A DNA stretch of 51,791 bases from Staphylococcus agnetis (GTDB taxonomy: Bacteria > Bacillota > Bacilli > Staphylococcales > Staphylococcaceae), in contig NZ_PPQF01000026.1 in assembly GCF_002901865.1 (NCBI RefSeq), positions 4,273-56,063 on the forward strand, in the 5' to 3' direction. The translations under genes and the position numbers were made by a program. The notes below the pieces were generated by a model. The model made no database searches. It was not told where the DNA came from and was given only the letters and a program-made list of their open reading frames with translations. How positions within the stretch are numbered: the stretch's first letter is position 1; each line of letters begins with the position of its first letter. Shown here piece by piece: positions 34,515 to 43,972 of the stretch.

Positions 34515-35228
34515 TTATGCTTTTTCATTCATTAGTGTTTGAATCACTTCAACTAATGCCTCTTCACTATCTACATAGTAATCCGGTTTATAACCTTCAT
34601 GCGTTGCCGGGCGATTGCGTCGATTGAACCAAATGACACGCCACCCTGCATTTAACGCGCCGATGACGTCATTTTCAAAATTATCCCCTATATAAAATGT
34701 ACGCTGAGGATTTAAATCCAATTCACTAACGACTTGTTGAAATAGTGCTACATCTGGTTTTGACATACCCTCTTCTGCAGAAATAAAAATATGTGACTCT
34801 GGAATGTAATGATCTAATTCAAGCGTTTTTATTTTTAATCGTTGATGATGACTCTCACCATTGGTAATGATGCCACAAGGGATGTCGCGTGATTTTAATA
34901 GATATAGTAACGTTTTAATAGGATGTGACAACGCAATCCCATTTAAAGCATGTTCGTAATCATGTTGAAATGCGATGGCTTTTCTTTCTGGTAAAGTAAT
35001 GTCGAAATCATTAAGTGCTGCTGTAATACGATAAATGTGCATTTCAGTTACCGTCATACGACCATCTTGCGTTTGTTCAAATACGAGGTCACTATAGTGA
35101 CGAAAATGTCGATATAATGACGCAACACTAATATCGCTATCTGCAAAGTGATAATGATACGCAACATTAAATGCTTGGAGTTGATCATACAACGTATCAT
35201 CTAAATCAAAAATAAACGTATACGTCAT
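34515..35228 (-). CDS. HAD-family hydrolase
   Basis: A 237-residue haloacid dehalogenase-type phosphatase of the YjjG/YfnB kind. Motif I is FIFDLDDTLYDQ at the N-terminus, with nucleophile and acid Asp; a helical cap lies at about residues 20-90; motif II Thr is in IITNGESHHQRLK; and motif III/IV is in SKPDVALFQ followed by FYIGDNFENDVIGALNAG. Relatives act on nucleotides or small sugar phosphates; the substrate is unknown here. The ATG at 35228 was preferred over a GTG three codons upstream, which is too near the AAAGGG ribosome site. It lies 117 bp downstream of trpA on the same strand without a clear terminator between, so read-through from trp is possible. Confidence 0.8.
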   Translation of the reverse strand: MTYTFIFDLDDTLYDQLQAFNVAYHYHFADSDISVASLYRHFRHYSDLVFEQTQDGRMTVTEMHIYRITAALNDFDITLPERKAIAFQHDYEHALNGIALSHPIKTLLYLLKSRDIPCGIITNGESHHQRLKIKTLELDHYIPESHIFISAEEGMSKPDVALFQQVVSELDLNPQRTFYIGDNFENDVIGALNAGWRVIWFNRRNRPATHEGYKPDYYVDSEEALVEVIQTLMNEKA

Positions 35229-35345
35229 GCGTGCCACACCCTTTCTATAACTATTGTTACCGTTATTATAACGTGTTGCGTTACATTTAACACCCTTATT
35301 GTCTACAATGATTTAATTAATTTTCGTAAATTTAACAATAACGGC

Positions 35346-36086
35346 TTACGTCGTCGTTGCTTCGTTTAATACGTCCCTAATGTTTTGTAAGTATGCTGCA
35401 GTCTCATCCTTCCCAGTTTCATGAAATCTTTTCACAATTTCACTTCCTATGATGACGCCGTCTGAAACGGTAATGATATCTTGAACTTGTGAAGCATCTC
35501 GGATACCAAAACCAGACATCACCGGAAGTGGCGTATACGTTTTTAACTTTTGAATACGCTGTTTCAGTTCAGGATGAAAGTTGCCATCTTGACCTGTAGT
35601 TTGATTCATCGTCACAGTATAGATAAATCCTTCTGCTTTTTCAGCAATGGCTTTCATACGATCTTCTGAAGCGGTCATTGCGACAAGGGAAATGAGTTTG
35701 ACCTTACGCTTTGGATAGCGCGCTTTTAATTGTTCAATGTATTCAAAAGGCATATCCGGAATGATTACGCCGTAGATCTGAAGCTCATCCATCTTATGCA
35801 TAAATGCCGCTTCCCCATATGTTTCAATCATATGGGCATAAGTCATCAAAATAAGATGGGTTGACAGCTCATGACGATGTGCGCTGAGCTGATTTAAAAT
35901 CACCTCTAATGTCATACCTGCTGCTATCGCGCGTTCACCTGCTGCTTTTATGATCGGCCCATCTGCAACAGGATCAGAAAAGGGAATGCCTATTTCTACA
36001 TAATCCGCACCACTACGATCAAGTACTTTTAACTCCTCGATAAAATGAGGCCCTCCCATTATATATGCGACAAACGCTTTATTCAT
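35346..36086 (-). CDS. trpA: Tryptophan synthase alpha subunit
   Basis: Cleaves indole-3-glycerol phosphate to indole and glyceraldehyde 3-phosphate. The 246-residue TIM barrel shows the catalytic Glu31 ([11 protein letters not shown]) and Asp42 (PVADGP), the [11 protein letters not shown] loop and [11 protein letters not shown]. At about 246 residues it is slightly shorter than the enterobacterial protein and typical for staphylococci. The ATG at 36086 has GGAAGG 8 bases upstream; a GTG three codons earlier is less well placed. It overlaps trpB by 8 bp and is the last gene of trpEGDCFBA, under control of the two T-boxes at 41691-42108. Confidence 0.95.
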   Translation of the reverse strand: MNKAFVAYIMGGPHFIEELKVLDRSGADYVEIGIPFSDPVADGPIIKAAGERAIAAGMTLEVILNQLSAHRHELSTHLILMTYAHMIETYGEAAFMHKMDELQIYGVIIPDMPFEYIEQLKARYPKRKVKLISLVAMTASEDRMKAIAEKAEGFIYTVTMNQTTGQDGNFHPELKQRIQKLKTYTPLPVMSGFGIRDASQVQDIITVSDGVIIGSEIVKRFHETGKDETAAYLQNIRDVLNEATTT

Positions 36087-37293
36087 GATGACCACCTTCC
36101 TTATTTTTTATATAATTTCGGATTGTTTCCATATCTTTATCACCACGCCCTGAAACTGTCACGACGATGATTTGGTCTTTATCCATTTGAGGTGCAAGTT
36201 TTTCAACATAACTTAATGCATGTGCACTTTCAATAGCCGGTATGATTCCTTCTGCTTTAGAAAAACGAATTAAGGCATCCATTGCTTCAGAATCTGAAGC
36301 CGATTCATATGTGACACGTCCTATATCATGATAATAACAATGTTCTGGTCCTACACCCGGATAATCTAACCCAGCAGAGATGGAATGCGCCAATTTAATT
36401 TGATGTTCGTCGTCTTGAATTAAATACATTTTTGCACCGTGCAAGATACCTTTTTTACCTTTTGTGATTGCTAAGGCATGGCGATCGGTATCAACGCCAT
36501 GACCTGCCGCTTCTACACCATAAAGTTTGACATCATCTTCTATAAACGGATAAAATGTGCCAATCGCATTCGATCCACCACCAATACAAGCCACGACCGC
36601 ATCTGGTAAGCGCTTTGTTTGGGCGCGCATTTGTGCTTTAATTTCATCACCTATAACGCGTTGAAAATCACGCACCATCGTTGGAAACGGGTCTGGACCT
36701 AGCGCTGAACCAAGTAAATAGTGCGTATCATCCACATGTGCCACCCAATATTGTAATGCTTTATTCACTGCATCAGAGAGCGTTCCTTGTCCTTCCTCTA
36801 CAGAGACCACTGTTGCACCAAGTAACTCCATACGAAATACATTTAATTGCTGACGTTTAATATCTTCTGCTCCCATGAACACGACCAATTCCATATCGAA
36901 TAATGCAGCAACTGTCGCACTAGCCACGCCATGTTGACCCGCGCCCGTTTCAGCTACAAGTTTCTTTTTGCCCATGCGTTTGGCGATTAATGCTTGACCA
37001 AGTGCATTATTAATTTTATGCGCGCCTGTATGGTTTAAATCTTCACGCTTCAGATAAATTTTGGCACCCCCTAGTGCTTCTGTGTAAGATTTCGCATAGG
37101 TTAACGGTGTTTCTCTACCCACATAGTTTTTTAAATATGATTTGAATGTTTTGAAGAAATTAGGATCTGCTTGCGCTTCCTGATACGCCTCTTTTAATTC
37201 TGCAATCGCTGGCATTAATGTTTCAGGCACATAACGTCCGCCGTAGCCACCAAACAACCCATTTTCATCTGCATGTAATTGAATGTTTTTCAT
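36079..37293 (-). CDS. trpB: Tryptophan synthase beta subunit
   Basis: PLP enzyme joining indole and serine to tryptophan. The 404-residue protein carries the PLP lysine Lys93 in [14 protein letters not shown], the catalytic Glu in [12 protein letters not shown], and the phosphate loop [12 protein letters not shown]. The N-terminus [15 protein letters not shown] is the TrpB1 hallmark. The ATG overlaps the trpF stop by 4 bp and has GAGGAG upstream. Length and motifs are normal; no oddities. Confidence 0.97.
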   Translation of the reverse strand: MKNIQLHADENGLFGGYGGRYVPETLMPAIAELKEAYQEAQADPNFFKTFKSYLKNYVGRETPLTYAKSYTEALGGAKIYLKREDLNHTGAHKINNALGQALIAKRMGKKKLVAETGAGQHGVASATVAALFDMELVVFMGAEDIKRQQLNVFRMELLGATVVSVEEGQGTLSDAVNKALQYWVAHVDDTHYLLGSALGPDPFPTMVRDFQRVIGDEIKAQMRAQTKRLPDAVVACIGGGSNAIGTFYPFIEDDVKLYGVEAAGHGVDTDRHALAITKGKKGILHGAKMYLIQDDEHQIKLAHSISAGLDYPGVGPEHCYYHDIGRVTYESASDSEAMDALIRFSKAEGIIPAIESAHALSYVEKLAPQMDKDQIIVVTVSGRGDKDMETIRNYIKNKEGGHHE

Positions 37294-37919
37294 TTTATTA
37301 CTCCTCTCACCGTCTCAACAATTTGCGTCATTTTTTGTGTATCTTTAATACCTTTATCACTCTCGATACCACTTGCAATGTCTACCCCTTCTATAAATGG
37401 ATAGGATGTTAACAATTGATGAATGTTTTCGTCATTGACCCCACCGGCTACCACTACCGGGGTCTCACTCAGCTGTTTGAGTTTGTGCCAATCAAAAGTT
37501 TGCCCAGAGCCTCCAAACATACTGGTCGGCGTATCGACAATGATTTTATCTACATATGGCGCGACATGTTCAATCTGATACATGAGTTCATCATCTGCAT
37601 GTAATGCCTTAAAAATTTGCAACTCAGGATTGTGGTCTCTCAACTTTTGTAATGTAGATATCGTCTCATCACCATGGAGCTGAAGTGTATTCACTCGTGT
37701 ACATTTAATGATCTGTTCTATATGCGCATGGGGCATATTAACGGTTACCGCAACACGGTCGATATGTTCTGGAATATGTTTTGTTAATTTGGCCAATTGC
37801 GTAAAATCAACATAACGTTGACTTTTAGGAAAAGTGATAAACCCTAGTGCATCGATATTTAATTGACATGCAGCTTGCACATCGACTTCACGTGTAAATC
37901 CACATAACTTTAAGTACAA
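37290..37919 (-). CDS. trpF: Phosphoribosylanthranilate isomerase
   Basis: Isomerises N-(5-phosphoribosyl)anthranilate in tryptophan synthesis. The 209-residue barrel has the catalytic general-base Cys6 (KLCGF) and acid Asp in [19 protein letters not shown], plus [10 protein letters not shown] and GVDIASGIE for phosphate binding. It begins with TTG at 37919, placed 8 bases after AAAGGGGGG; no ATG lies in a better position. It overlaps trpC by 10 bp and trpB by 4 bp. In this operon trpC and trpF are separate genes rather than the fused form of enterobacteria. Confidence 0.94.
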   Translation of the reverse strand: MYLKLCGFTREVDVQAACQLNIDALGFITFPKSQRYVDFTQLAKLTKHIPEHIDRVAVTVNMPHAHIEQIIKCTRVNTLQLHGDETISTLQKLRDHNPELQIFKALHADDELMYQIEHVAPYVDKIIVDTPTSMFGGSGQTFDWHKLKQLSETPVVVAGGVNDENIHQLLTSYPFIEGVDIASGIESDKGIKDTQKMTQIVETVRGVIK

Positions 37920-38701
37920 CGCTCATCCCCCCTTTGGAGCCTCATTGCCTGTATTAAAGCGCTAGGGTCATCCGACTTCATCAATGCCTCTCCTACGAGC
38001 ACCCCATGGATACCAGAAGGTTGAATCATCTCTATGTGCGAATGATGTTGAATACCACTTTCTGAAATATAATGTATGTCGGAACGCGATGTTTTGAGTA
38101 TGTCATTGGTGTGTTCCACGTTTGTAACAAAACGTCTTAAATCACGGTTATTCACACCAATCAATTTAGGATGAATGCGGTGCGCTCGAGCTAATTCTGC
38201 TTTACTGTGTACTTCCACTAATACTTCTAATCCTAATGCTGTCGCGTAATCATACAATGCTTTTAATTGTGTATCATCCAAAATATAGACGATTAATAAA
38301 ATTACAGATGCCCCTGCCTTTTTTGCTACATCAATTTGCCGTTGATCAATGATAAAATCTTTGCATAAAATCGGACATGTCGTCGTGGGTGATAATGCGG
38401 CGAGCCGTTCAAAAGACCCTTGAAAGTATGCTTCATCAGTCAAAATAGATATTGCGGCTGCACCACCTTCTGTATATGCCTTCACTTGGTCTTCTAAACA
38501 ACGTTTTGGTATATCATTAACGGTAGGGCTTTTCGATTTTATTTCTGCAATCACTTCAATTTGATGACTATGATCTAACCGATGTTGTAACGTATTTTTA
38601 TGCTGTGTATCAACACGAGGCAAAGTATTTAATTTGTCTTCGTAATAACCTTCTTTAAGCAATTGCTTTTTATATAAGACGATTTCATCCAACAGATTCA
38701 T
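37910..38701 (-). CDS. trpC: Indole-3-glycerol phosphate synthase
   Basis: Closes the indole ring in tryptophan synthesis, cytoplasmic. The 263-residue TIM barrel has the conserved VIAEIKSKSPTVND (catalytic Lys), ILTDEAYFQGS, CKDFIIDQRQI, GVNNRDLRRF and SESGIQ elements. The ATG lies inside the end of trpD (17-bp overlap) and its own end overlaps trpF by 10 bp, so the ribosome probably moves through by coupling. Normal length for the family. Confidence 0.96.
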   Translation of the reverse strand: MNLLDEIVLYKKQLLKEGYYEDKLNTLPRVDTQHKNTLQHRLDHSHQIEVIAEIKSKSPTVNDIPKRCLEDQVKAYTEGGAAAISILTDEAYFQGSFERLAALSPTTTCPILCKDFIIDQRQIDVAKKAGASVILLIVYILDDTQLKALYDYATALGLEVLVEVHSKAELARAHRIHPKLIGVNNRDLRRFVTNVEHTNDILKTSRSDIHYISESGIQHHSHIEMIQPSGIHGVLVGEALMKSDDPSALIQAMRLQRGDERCT

Positions 38702-39701
38702 GTTCTGACTCCTTTACCATTTTTAAATATTGACGGTAGGCTTGACCACTCTGTATGAGCTGTGCTGCTTGTATCACGCCGTCTTGAAAATTAATGGCTT
38801 TTTCAGCAACGTAAAGTGCTATCGCTGCATTTAAAATCACGACATCACGACATACAGACGTATTCGCTCCTTTTAAAATACTAAGCATAAGTGCCTTATT
38901 TTCTTCAGGCGTTCCACCTCTAAGTTCAGAATTATCAGCGGAACGTAACCCTAGCTCTGTCGCATTGAGTGTATAGGACGTCACTTGACCTTCATTAACT
39001 TCATATATAAGGTTATCTCCAGAAAGCGTTGCTTCATCCATGCCGCCAGCACCATGAATGACAATAGCCTTTTTACGCCCTAAACGTAATAACGTTTCAG
39101 CAGTGATCGCAATACGATGAGGATCATATATCCCCATTACTTGATAGTCGAGTTTAAATGGGTTGATCATAGGTCCAACAATATTAAAAATGGTAGGATG
39201 CTGAATTCTTTTTCGGACAGGTTGTAATTGCTTCATAATTGGATATGCCGTTATGGCACTTACAAAAGCAAGGTTCGTTTCTGTGAGCTGTTTTGGAACA
39301 TTATTCACAGGTGTCGTTGAGATGCCTAATGCTTGTAACACATCGACGCTTCCTGACTGGGAGGTCACACTTTTATTACCATGTTTGACTACGGACACAC
39401 CAGCTGCCGCTACTATAAACGAAACCGTTGTTGAAATGTTAAAACTATTTGATTCGTCTCCACCTGTCCCACAGACACACATGCTTCCGGAATATTCAGG
39501 TTGGGGATGATATGTTGTTTGAATCAGTTTAGCTGTAAGATGATATAATTCATCCGCCGTCTCCCCTTTTTTTGTGTATGCTTTAAGCAAAGTCACTTTA
39601 TCGTGTAATAGAACATCTTCTGAAAGTAATGTTTGTACAAATGTATGAATATCTTGTTCTGATAATGATTGGTTCTGTCTTAAAGTATCAAGTAACCTCA
39701 T
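38685..39701 (-). CDS. trpD: Anthranilate phosphoribosyltransferase
   Basis: Transfers phosphoribose from PRPP to anthranilate. The 338-residue protein has the glycosyltransferase family 3 helical domain (residues about 1-70), the PRPP loop CVCGTGGDESNSFNIST, VVKHGNKSVTS, and GPMINPF. The ATG at 39701 follows GGAAGGG and lies one base after the trpG stop; an in-frame start inside trpG (39770) was rejected. It overlaps trpC by 17 bp. No fusion with trpG, unlike some enterobacteria. Confidence 0.96.
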   Translation of the reverse strand: MRLLDTLRQNQSLSEQDIHTFVQTLLSEDVLLHDKVTLLKAYTKKGETADELYHLTAKLIQTTYHPQPEYSGSMCVCGTGGDESNSFNISTTVSFIVAAAGVSVVKHGNKSVTSQSGSVDVLQALGISTTPVNNVPKQLTETNLAFVSAITAYPIMKQLQPVRKRIQHPTIFNIVGPMINPFKLDYQVMGIYDPHRIAITAETLLRLGRKKAIVIHGAGGMDEATLSGDNLIYEVNEGQVTSYTLNATELGLRSADNSELRGGTPEENKALMLSILKGANTSVCRDVVILNAAIALYVAEKAINFQDGVIQAAQLIQSGQAYRQYLKMVKESEHESVG

Positions 39702-39702
39702 A

Positions 39703-40269
39703 TTAGTGCCCTTCCTTTCTCGCCATAGCGATAAAATTAGCGATGATGTGCGCAACATCTGGACTCGCAAACGACTCCGGATGATACTGGACCCCTACAT
39801 GTAATCGATATTGATGTTGAAATGATTGAATCGCGTCTATCGTTCGTCCAGTAATTTGCAACGCTTTTGGTAACGTACTTTCATCACAAATAAGTGAATG
39901 GTACCTCATAATATCTGAATATTCTGATATATTTTTATATAAAGGTGATGGTGTTTGGAATTGTAATTGATCCATTTTTCCATGCATCACCTTTTCGCCC
40001 ACTCGCACAGTGCCACCATAATAACAATATAGTGCCTGTGCACCTAAACAAATGCCTAAAATTGGTAAATGTTTAAAGTGTTCAATAATTTCTGCTAAAT
40101 GTGTCGTATCGTTTGGGTGACCTGGTCCAGGAGAAATCACTACGACATCTGGTTGATAATGATACAATGTTGGATCATCAGAATAGACGACGTTTACTTC
40201 ATCATAAGGATGTAATAAATCAACTAAGTTATATGTGAATGAATCATAATTATCGATAACGAGAATCAT
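39703..40269 (-). CDS. trpG: Anthranilate synthase glutamine amidotransferase subunit
   Basis: Supplies ammonia from glutamine to TrpE. The 188-residue class I amidotransferase has the nucleophile Cys74 in ILGICLGAQAL, the oxyanion stretch SPGPGHPND and the His-Glu pair in GVQYHPESF. The ATG overlaps the trpE stop by 4 bp (ATGA). Since it lies within trp it is probably dedicated to anthranilate; whether it also serves p-aminobenzoate synthesis, as in some Bacillus, cannot be told. Confidence 0.95.
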   Translation of the reverse strand: MILVIDNYDSFTYNLVDLLHPYDEVNVVYSDDPTLYHYQPDVVVISPGPGHPNDTTHLAEIIEHFKHLPILGICLGAQALYCYYGGTVRVGEKVMHGKMDQLQFQTPSPLYKNISEYSDIMRYHSLICDESTLPKALQITGRTIDAIQSFQHQYRLHVGVQYHPESFASPDVAHIIANFIAMARKEGH

Positions 40270-41669
40270 AACGTTACCTCCAATAGGCTTTTAGCTTTAA
40301 GACGTGTCTCTTCTAGTTCTTTTTCAGGTACAGAATCATATACTACACCACAACCCGCTTCAACATTGACATGCGTCTCATCTATAACCATTGTACGTAT
40401 CGTTAATGCTAAATCTAACGCATGATCACAATTAATATAACCAATCCCTCCACTATAGACCCCTCGTTTAAAGGGATAATATTCATACAGGCGCTGAATG
40501 GCTCTAATTTTAGGTGCACCTGATACTGTTCCAGTTGGCAGTAATGAGGTGATAACGTCCATAGGAGTCGCATCTTGATTTAATGTACCAATCACTTCAC
40601 TCACGATATGCATCACATGCTCGTATCGTTCAATCGTCATCAGTTTTGGGATACGCAATGAGCCAGGCTGGGCAATTCTTAAAATATCATTCCGACCTAA
40701 ATCAACTAACATGCGATGTTCACTTAATTCTTTTTCATCCTGTAAAAGCTTCGTAGCATTTTCGGCATCTTCCATATCGTTAGCACCTCGTTGAATCGTG
40801 CCTGCTATCGGATTCGTCATCACTTCTTGATGCTTCACTTTTACGAAACTCTCAGGTGAGCTACCAACAAAAATATCAGCTCCCATATTGTAATAAAACA
40901 TATATGGACTTGGATTATTACGTTTCAGTTGTTGATAGAGTTGATAGGACAACGCATTTTTATATGCACCAAAGTGGTGTTTATAACGATAAATACGTGA
41001 CGGAACGACTTGAAACATATCACCTTGTTGAATTAAATTCTTGAACATTGCAACACGTTCAATAAACAATGTATTCGAAATGTTCGTTTCTATCTCTTTA
41101 TAACGATTTGGCAGTGGATACTGACGTTCAAAGAGTTCAATATGATCAAACACTTGCATCATCTCATCTAGTCGCTTTGACAATGTGGCATCTGATACCT
41201 TCGAGAAAAAGTTTGTCGCAATAACATAAATTTGTTCTTTATAATGGTCAAATACATACACAGATTCAACCATATGAAACAACGCATCATTCGTCTCTCC
41301 TGTGATTTTTTGTTGTTTTAATATTGGAAATGCATGACGTACAAGATCAAAACTACAATATCCCATAAAGCCTGATACAAACGGCAGCGTCTTTAATGAC
41401 GCCTCCTCTATAGTTGCTTTAAAGTCATTAATATATGCCTTCAATGCCTCGTATGGATGTGTTGTAATTTGTTGGTAATGGTCTGGCGTCTGAATATGTA
41501 ACACTTCATCTTTTAATGCACAGTGTCCATAAGTGTCAAAAACAACAATGGAAAAACGTCCTTTCGTCTGGTCCGTCGTCGCACTTTCTAGAATGATCTT
41601 TTTATCTTGGTGTCTTGCAAGAGTTTCTGGATTCACCGGCGCATTAAGCACACGATATTTTATAATCAT
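40266..41669 (-). CDS. trpE: Anthranilate synthase component I
   Basis: Converts chorismate and ammonia to anthranilate, the committed step of tryptophan synthesis. The 467-residue protein has the N-terminal TrpE domain and the chorismate-binding domain with FVGSSPESFVKV, PIAGTIQRG, ELSEHRMLVDLGRND, GTVSGAPKIRA and GGIGYI. The ATG at 41669 has AGGAGG 8 bases upstream. A longer frame starting at 41807 runs backwards through the second T-box and is rejected. It is the first gene of trpEGDCFBA, and expression depends on uncharged tRNA-Trp through two riboswitches. The normal N-terminal feedback site cannot be assessed by eye. Confidence 0.96.
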   Translation of the reverse strand: MIIKYRVLNAPVNPETLARHQDKKIILESATTDQTKGRFSIVVFDTYGHCALKDEVLHIQTPDHYQQITTHPYEALKAYINDFKATIEEASLKTLPFVSGFMGYCSFDLVRHAFPILKQQKITGETNDALFHMVESVYVFDHYKEQIYVIATNFFSKVSDATLSKRLDEMMQVFDHIELFERQYPLPNRYKEIETNISNTLFIERVAMFKNLIQQGDMFQVVPSRIYRYKHHFGAYKNALSYQLYQQLKRNNPSPYMFYYNMGADIFVGSSPESFVKVKHQEVMTNPIAGTIQRGANDMEDAENATKLLQDEKELSEHRMLVDLGRNDILRIAQPGSLRIPKLMTIERYEHVMHIVSEVIGTLNQDATPMDVITSLLPTGTVSGAPKIRAIQRLYEYYPFKRGVYSGGIGYINCDHALDLALTIRTMVIDETHVNVEAGCGVVYDSVPEKELEETRLKAKSLLEVTL

Positions 41670-41690
41670 TGAATCATCCCTCCTTTTAAA

Positions 41691-41892
41691 ATAAAAAACC
41701 ACGCATGATTGTCCATATAAAGGACGCTTCACGCGCGGTACCACCTTAATTAGCAGTAAAAACTGCTCACTCTCATTATGCAATTGGTTGCTTACAGAAA
41801 AACCCAATTCACTTCATAAAGGTATGAACTCACATCAACCGTTCATTTTCTGACACTACCAGTTATAAAGTTACTTCATTTTTCCTCACAAA
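41691..41892 (-). promoter_or_regulatory. T-box riboswitch 2 (Trp), directly before trpE
   Basis: On the minus strand the leader has a Stem I with specifier UGG (complement of 41804-41806, in GAATTGGG), a Stem III (AGCAGT-TTTT-ACTGCT), the T-box AGGTGGTACCGCG (complement of 41734-41746) and a terminator (arms near 41728-41738 and 41699-41708, CCGCGCGTGA against TCATGCGTGG) with a U run (complement of 41693-41698). The trpE ribosome site follows 10 bases later. The UGG codon names tryptophan. Confidence 0.9.
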
Positions 41893-42108
41893 ATATAAAA
41901 CACCACATTAACGCTTCAAAAAGGACGCGTTAACGTGGTGCCACCTTTATTAACATGTTTAAAACATGTTCACTTTTCACATTATTTAACTCTCAACCTT
42001 AAGATTGCCCAATTTCGCGATTGCGTTGTGCTAACTTCCATCACCCGTTAGCTTTCTGAACACTACAACATCAAACGTTACTTATCAATCCATTTAAGTT
42101 ATTTGATA
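41890..42108 (-). promoter_or_regulatory. T-box riboswitch 1 (Trp), promoter-proximal
   Basis: A second complete T-box: Stem I base GATTG/CAATC, distal loop GGGTGATGGAAG, specifier UGG (complement of 42009-42011, in GAAATTGGG), Stem III AACATGTTTTAAACATGTT, T-box AGGTGGCACCACG (complement of 41934-41946) and a strong terminator (41901-41917 with 41923-41940, CACCACGTTAACGCG against GCGTTAATGTGGTG) with U-rich tail (complement of 41890-41900). It lies entirely upstream of T-box 2. Confidence 0.9.
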
Positions 42109-42114
42109 ATTCAT

Positions 42115-42143
42115 ACTATACAGACATAGTTTTGACGTGTCAA
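42115..42143 (-). promoter_or_regulatory. trp operon promoter
   Basis: -35 TTGACA (complement of 42138-42143), a 17-base spacer and -10 TATAGT (complement of 42115-42120). It begins 7 bases after the ipdC stop codon. The expected start point near 42108 coincides with the beginning of T-box 1. There is no terminator between ipdC and this promoter. Confidence 0.8.
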
Positions 42144-42150
42144 CACCCAA

Positions 42151-43788
42151 TTATTTATTTTGAGTTGCGAATGCTTTCGCAATATTCGTCAATTTCTCTG
42201 GAGCATCATGTTTATCCATAAACACTTCAATCACATGCATAGATTGTGGTTGATCATTCACTTTATCCATAACTTCTTTTAATGCTTTAGACGTTGAAAC
42301 TTGATACGTAGGCGTCTCTTTATGACCAAATACAGTTGGCAATAAATGATAGTCCCATTTTGAAATATCGTTGTACGGTTCATTTTCACCATGAATTTTA
42401 CGTTCCACAGTATAACCATCATTATTGATAATAAAAATGATTGGGTGAATATTTTGACGCAACATTGTGGCCATATCTTGAACCGTTAATTGAAGTGAAC
42501 CATCACCAATTAATAAAATATTGCGTCGATGACGGTCTGCAAGTTGCGTACCTAATGTTGCTGGGAATGTATAACCAATAGACCCCCATAAAGGTTGCCC
42601 AATAAACGTTACACCTTGTGGTAAGACTAAATCGTATGCTCCAAAAAATGACGTTCCTTGCTCAGCGATTAACACATCGTTTGGCTTAATAAATTGTTGC
42701 ATTAACTCGAAATAGTGCTGTTGTGTAAGTGGTGCATCGTCAACGACAACTTCTGAATTAGAAGGGTGTTCACATTGTGGATATTCTCCATCAAAATGAG
42801 TATTCAGTTTTGACATTTGGCTCACAATTTCAGGTAATGCCATCGTTTCAACCGTTACTTCATCTACTTGAATATTTTTATGGTTTAACGTCACAATCTG
42901 TTCATCTGCAAATTGATAAGAAAAACCAGCCGTTGCCGAATCCGTTAATTTTGCACCTAAAGTAATCACTAAATCACTGTTATCGACATAATCTTTTATC
43001 GCTGGATGAGCAATGCTACCGTCATAAATTCCCATATAATTTGGGTGCGTTTCATCAAATGCTGATTTACCTAAAGATAATTGCGCAACGGGTAATCCGA
43101 GCTGATCCACTAGCACTTTAACTTCATTTTGTAAATGAAAACTATTTATTTCGTGACCAACAATGAGTGTCGGTTGCTTCGCCTGCTGTAATTTTTGTTC
43201 AAGCACAGTTAACCATTCAGTGGCAGTTGTTTCTTCTTTTGAATGTTGCTCTGTATCAGGCACGTCAATTTCAACCATCGCCGTATCAATAGGAAGATGG
43301 ATATGAACTGGACGCTTTTCATCCAATGCTGCTTGAATGACGCGAGGAATTTCAGTTAGCGCATTCTCAGGTGTTATATAGGATTGAGCAACCGTAATAT
43401 GTTGATACATTTTTTGATACACATCAAAAACACCTTCACCTAAAGAATGATGAACGTATTTACCCGCTTTTTCAACGACTGTTGTAGGTCCTCCAGTAAT
43501 CGCAATCACTGGCACACGTTCTGCATAAGAACCAGCAATGCCATTCACAGCACTTAACTCTCCAACACCAAATGTAGTTACCATTGCACTTAATCCTTTA
43601 AGGCGCGCATAGCCATCTGCCGCATACGCCGCGTTTAATTCATTCGTATTGCCCACCCATTCTAATTTTGGATGGGCTACGATATCATCTAAAAATGCTA
43701 AGTTAAAATCTCCTGGTACACCAAAAATTGTATCCACGCCATGGCGTTCTATTTCATCAAATATAAATTGACTGATTTTCTTTTTCAT
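42151..43788 (-). CDS. ipdC: Indolepyruvate/2-oxo-acid decarboxylase (TPP-dependent)
   Basis: Non-oxidative decarboxylation of a 2-oxo acid to an aldehyde, with thiamine diphosphate and Mg. The 545-residue protein has the TPP-activating Glu50 (GNTNELNAAYAADGYAR), the His113-His114 pair typical of pyruvate/indolepyruvate/branched-chain decarboxylases (YVHHSLGEG) and the cofactor motif GDGSLQLTVQD...NNDGYT. The substrate could be indolepyruvate, phenylpyruvate, pyruvate or branched-chain 2-oxo acids; the family does not tell these apart. The ATG at 43788 has AAGGTG 7 bases upstream; an upstream in-frame start would precede the promoter's start point. It lies just upstream of the trp operon on the same strand and shares its T-box terminator by default. 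Confidence 0.87.
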   Translation of the reverse strand: MKKKISQFIFDEIERHGVDTIFGVPGDFNLAFLDDIVAHPKLEWVGNTNELNAAYAADGYARLKGLSAMVTTFGVGELSAVNGIAGSYAERVPVIAITGGPTTVVEKAGKYVHHSLGEGVFDVYQKMYQHITVAQSYITPENALTEIPRVIQAALDEKRPVHIHLPIDTAMVEIDVPDTEQHSKEETTATEWLTVLEQKLQQAKQPTLIVGHEINSFHLQNEVKVLVDQLGLPVAQLSLGKSAFDETHPNYMGIYDGSIAHPAIKDYVDNSDLVITLGAKLTDSATAGFSYQFADEQIVTLNHKNIQVDEVTVETMALPEIVSQMSKLNTHFDGEYPQCEHPSNSEVVVDDAPLTQQHYFELMQQFIKPNDVLIAEQGTSFFGAYDLVLPQGVTFIGQPLWGSIGYTFPATLGTQLADRHRRNILLIGDGSLQLTVQDMATMLRQNIHPIIFIINNDGYTVERKIHGENEPYNDISKWDYHLLPTVFGHKETPTYQVSTSKALKEVMDKVNDQPQSMHVIEVFMDKHDAPEKLTNIAKAFATQNK

Positions 43789-43819
43789 GTGCTTCACCTT
43801 TTTCTCATTATTTGCTCCT

Positions 43820-43859
43820 AGTATAAATGAGTATACAAAAATAGTCAATTATATTGACC
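43820..43859 (-). promoter_or_regulatory. ipdC promoter with palindromic operator over -35
   Basis: -35 TTGACT (complement of 43843-43848), 17 bases, -10 TATACT (complement of 43820-43825). AGTCAATTATATTGACCT (43843-43860) is a near-palindrome with AGTCAAT and ATTGACC arms, and its left arm is the -35 itself. It looks like a repressor or activator site; the regulator is unknown. Confidence 0.55.
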
Positions 43860-43937
43860 TTTAATAGATTTATGTTACATATCGTATAACTAATGCGACA
43901 ACATACGTCACCTTTAGAACTTTATGTGATAGATATC

Positions 43938-43972
43938 AAAAAATCTTCACAACTCAATTGAATTTTGAAGAT
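43938..43972 (-). terminator. Orphan minus-strand terminator upstream of ipdC
   Basis: On the minus strand ATCTTCA (complement of 43966-43972) pairs with TGAAGAT (complement of 43943-43949), with inner pairs AATT/AGTT, followed by six U (complement of 43938-43943). No minus-strand gene lies upstream, so it points to a short minus-strand transcript from 43973-44500. Confidence 0.5.

Noticed and set aside
35238..35345. Terminator between trpA and the HAD gene
   Set aside because: Only short weak inverted repeats (GTGTT/AACAC) without a U run were found.
41670..41807. N-terminal extension of trpE by 46 codons
   Set aside because: This stretch is the T-box 2 antiterminator/terminator; the ribosome site AGGAGG directly precedes ATG 41669.
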